Under the pieces are notes generated by a model. That model was not told where the DNA came from, did no database searches, and saw only the letters and a list, made by a program, of their open reading frames with translations. Position numbers and translations under genes: made by a program. A stretch of DNA of 8,039 nt, taken from NCBI GenBank assembly GCA_022824605.1, contig JAJDZO010000224.1, positions 1-8,039 of the forward strand, written 5' to 3'. The stretch comes from Acidimicrobiia bacterium. Its GTDB lineage: Bacteria > Actinomycetota > Acidimicrobiia > Acidimicrobiales > Aldehydirespiratoraceae. Every line of letters starts with the position of its first letter. The first letter of the stretch is position 1. Shown piece by piece: positions 6,715 to 8,039 of this stretch.

Positions 6715-7016
6715 GCACGCCCCCGCAGCCTGCTCGGCGTCCGCAGTCGCCGAAGCGGGTCCTGGCATCTCCGTTGCTGGCCGGAGTCGCGCTCCGAGCC
6801 GGCCCCGAATCGCTGGTGGCTGACCTCGAGGCTCCTTGCGAGGGGCGCGGATGATTGGATCGGCCAGATCGCGGGCGTCTCAGGCGGCGGTTACGTCTGC
6901 ACCCCGCCGAGCCCCCACAGCCCGTCATCCGACTCCGCCAGCCCCCACAACACCCACCCACACAGACCCCATCCACGGCAAACGCAGCCTCCACAAGCAA
7001 CTTGCTCAGAGGTCTC
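6715..7016. other. Non-coding convergent spacer between HNH and DUF4143 genes
   Basis: These 302 bases separate two stop codons that face each other. Several frames stay open because of high GC, but none gives a recognisable protein or has a start with a ribosome binding site. The left half is mixed sequence with one weak stem (CCTCG at 6824-6828 with CGAGG at 6839-6843). From about 6900 to 6970 the + strand is strongly C-rich, with AGCCCCCACA occurring twice 30 bp apart (6910 and 6940). No attachment site, tRNA or transposon end was seen. Confidence 0.6.
6942..6970 (-). other. G-quadruplex-forming motif 3' of the DUF4143 gene
   Basis: On the + strand there are four C-tracts: 6942-6946, 6953-6955, 6957-6959 and 6967-6970, separated by 6, 1 and 7 bases. 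On the minus strand this fits the standard pattern of four G-tracts of at least three with loops of 1 to 7. It lies 47 to 75 nt past the DUF4143 stop on the same strand, so it would be in that gene's 3' RNA and in the path of convergent transcripts. Folding and function are untested. Confidence 0.4.
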
Positions 7017-8039
7017 CTAGGGCGCACCGTTTTTCGATGTCCAGATTGCTGAGATGGGGGCGGCGGTGATGCGGTCGTCGAGTTCGATGGTGTCGTGGCC
7101 GGTGTGAAGCACCACTCCGGCGATGAACGACTCGCCCATGGAGTCCCGCAGCCAGATCAGGTGTCGGGCGTCGCTTCGCCGCACGCTGGCCGCAGCCTTG
7201 ATCTCGATGCCTATGAGTCTCCCTCTCGGAAGCTCGGCGATCACGTCGACCTCTCGGCGTCCGTTCTGGTCTCGCATGTGTGAGAGTCGGTAGCGCGTCT
7301 TGGCCACGGAGGCTTCGGGCCGCAGCTGGGCGACGACGAATGTGTCGATCACCGCGCCTGTCAGCGCGCTGTCTCGCAGGGTTTCTTCACGGCCCGTCTC
7401 AAGGATTCCGGTCATCAGTCCTGAGTCGATCAGATAGCGCTTGCGCGTTCGGCTCAAGCGCTTGAGTCGGTTCGTGGACCAGGCGCCGAGGTGGTCGACC
7501 ACCACCAGGTCGCTGAGGAGCTGCTCATAGGACTGAGCCGTCCTCCGGTCGATCCCGGCTGCATCATGGAGGGTCTTGTCCTGAGGCGTGCTGGCTGAGT
7601 TGATCGCCAACGCCGTCAGATATCTGCGGACTCGAAGCGCATCGGGCGCCAGGCCGTGGGAGCGGGCATCTCGAAGCGCCACTTGATCGGCGTAACTTGC
7701 CAGCCAACGTTGAGCGCCGGTCTCGCTGAGCCTTAGCGCAGGTTCGGGGAAACCGCCTCGCAGCGCCAGGGTCAGATAATTCACCAGGTCGAGTGGCGGG
7801 TCGGTGCCGATGAGCGCCTCGCCTGCCGCGACGCGGTCGATGAACGGGCGACACGGCGTGCCTGACGATTCGGCCACCGTCAGGGGATGCATGCACAGCA
7901 TTACCACCCGACCGGTGCCGGGCCAGAGCCGACTGTCGGTGTTGGAACGGGCCGAGCCGGTGATGATGAATCGCCCGGGTCGCCGTTCGGCGTCTACGGC
8001 GCGCTTCACTGCGCCCATCACGGCCGGGAACTCCTGCCA
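7017..8039 (-). CDS. DUF4143 family ATP-binding protein (N-terminal part outside window)
   Basis: This is the C-terminal part of an AAA-type ATPase with a DUF4143 domain, a widespread prokaryotic family of unsettled role. The frame is open from the right edge to the TAG at 7017-7019, giving 340 visible residues; GTG 8021 is internal. The first residues, WQEFPAVMGAVKRAVD then PGRFIITGSA, are the post-Walker B and sensor-1-like region of this family. The P-loop and Walker B must therefore lie beyond 8039. A winged-helix-like section follows (INSAST ... RRTAQSYEQLLSDLVVVDHL), then KRYLIDSGL. The C-terminal domain has a PD-(D/E)xK-like arrangement: EVD (7245-7253), then EIK (7197-7205), and the family ending AGVVLHTG ... 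PISAIW. The gene converges on the DUF222/HNH gene and probably belongs to the accessory region. Family is confident; whether the nuclease-like fold is catalytic is not known. Confidence 0.88.
   Translation of the reverse strand, partial: WQEFPAVMGAVKRAVDAERRPGRFIITGSARSNTDSRLWPGTGRVVMLCMHPLTVAESSGTPCRPFIDRVAAGEALIGTDPPLDLVNYLTLALRGGFPEPALRLSETGAQRWLASYADQVALRDARSHGLAPDALRVRRYLTALAINSASTPQDKTLHDAAGIDRRTAQSYEQLLSDLVVVDHLGAWSTNRLKRLSRTRKRYLIDSGLMTGILETGREETLRDSALTGAVIDTFVVAQLRPEASVAKTRYRLSHMRDQNGRREVDVIAELPRGRLIGIEIKAAASVRRSDARHLIWLRDSMGESFIAGVVLHTGHDTIELDDRITAAPISAIWTSKNGAP

Noticed and set aside
6374..6823. Open frame running from the HNH gene tail into the convergent spacer
   Set aside because: It overlaps the HNH gene in another frame, has no ribosome binding site or domain, and has the composition of a shadow frame.

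Overview
This is a GC-rich window, with frequent GTG starts and tightly packed genes, that reads as a high-GC actinobacterium. The style of the protein sequences and the DUF222-type HNH gene make an Acidimicrobiia-like lineage plausible, but that placement is inference. The window splits into a conserved housekeeping block on the + strand (1 to about 5134) and an accessory block (about 5220 to 8039).

Housekeeping block. The order is infB (5' end outside the window), rbfA, truB, ribF, ribA. The first three act in translation: initiation factor IF-2, a 30S maturation factor, and the tRNA U55 pseudouridine synthase. They are packed tightly: 27 nt separates infB from rbfA, and rbfA and truB overlap by one base (TAGTG). 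A 214-nt spacer follows, holding a tandem duplication of the truB 3' end, a perfect GC hairpin and a strong Shine-Dalgarno sequence. Then comes bifunctional riboflavin kinase/FAD synthetase ribF, which overlaps ribA (GTP cyclohydrolase II) by 4 nt (GTGA). ribF is the usual companion of truB. Here it is followed by the first committed enzyme of riboflavin synthesis rather than rpsO, so the first and last steps of the GTP to FAD route are translationally coupled.

Accessory block. A DUF222/HNH nuclease-type gene (13E12-repeat-like family) is on the + strand. It converges on a minus-strand gene for a DUF4143-type AAA ATPase, whose N-terminal ATPase half lies beyond the window. About 300 nt of apparently non-coding DNA separates the two stops. 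It contains a C-rich stretch whose complement matches a canonical G-quadruplex pattern, placed 3' of the DUF4143 gene.

No wholly new system is evident. The less ordinary signals are: two independent short tandem duplications at gene ends, one out of frame past the truB stop and one in frame adding 14-residue repeats to the RibA N-terminus; the hairpin ahead of ribF; a leaderless-looking start with a LexA-box-like half site at the HNH gene; and the quadruplex motif. No tRNA, rRNA, CRISPR array, insertion sequence or convincing FMN riboswitch was seen.
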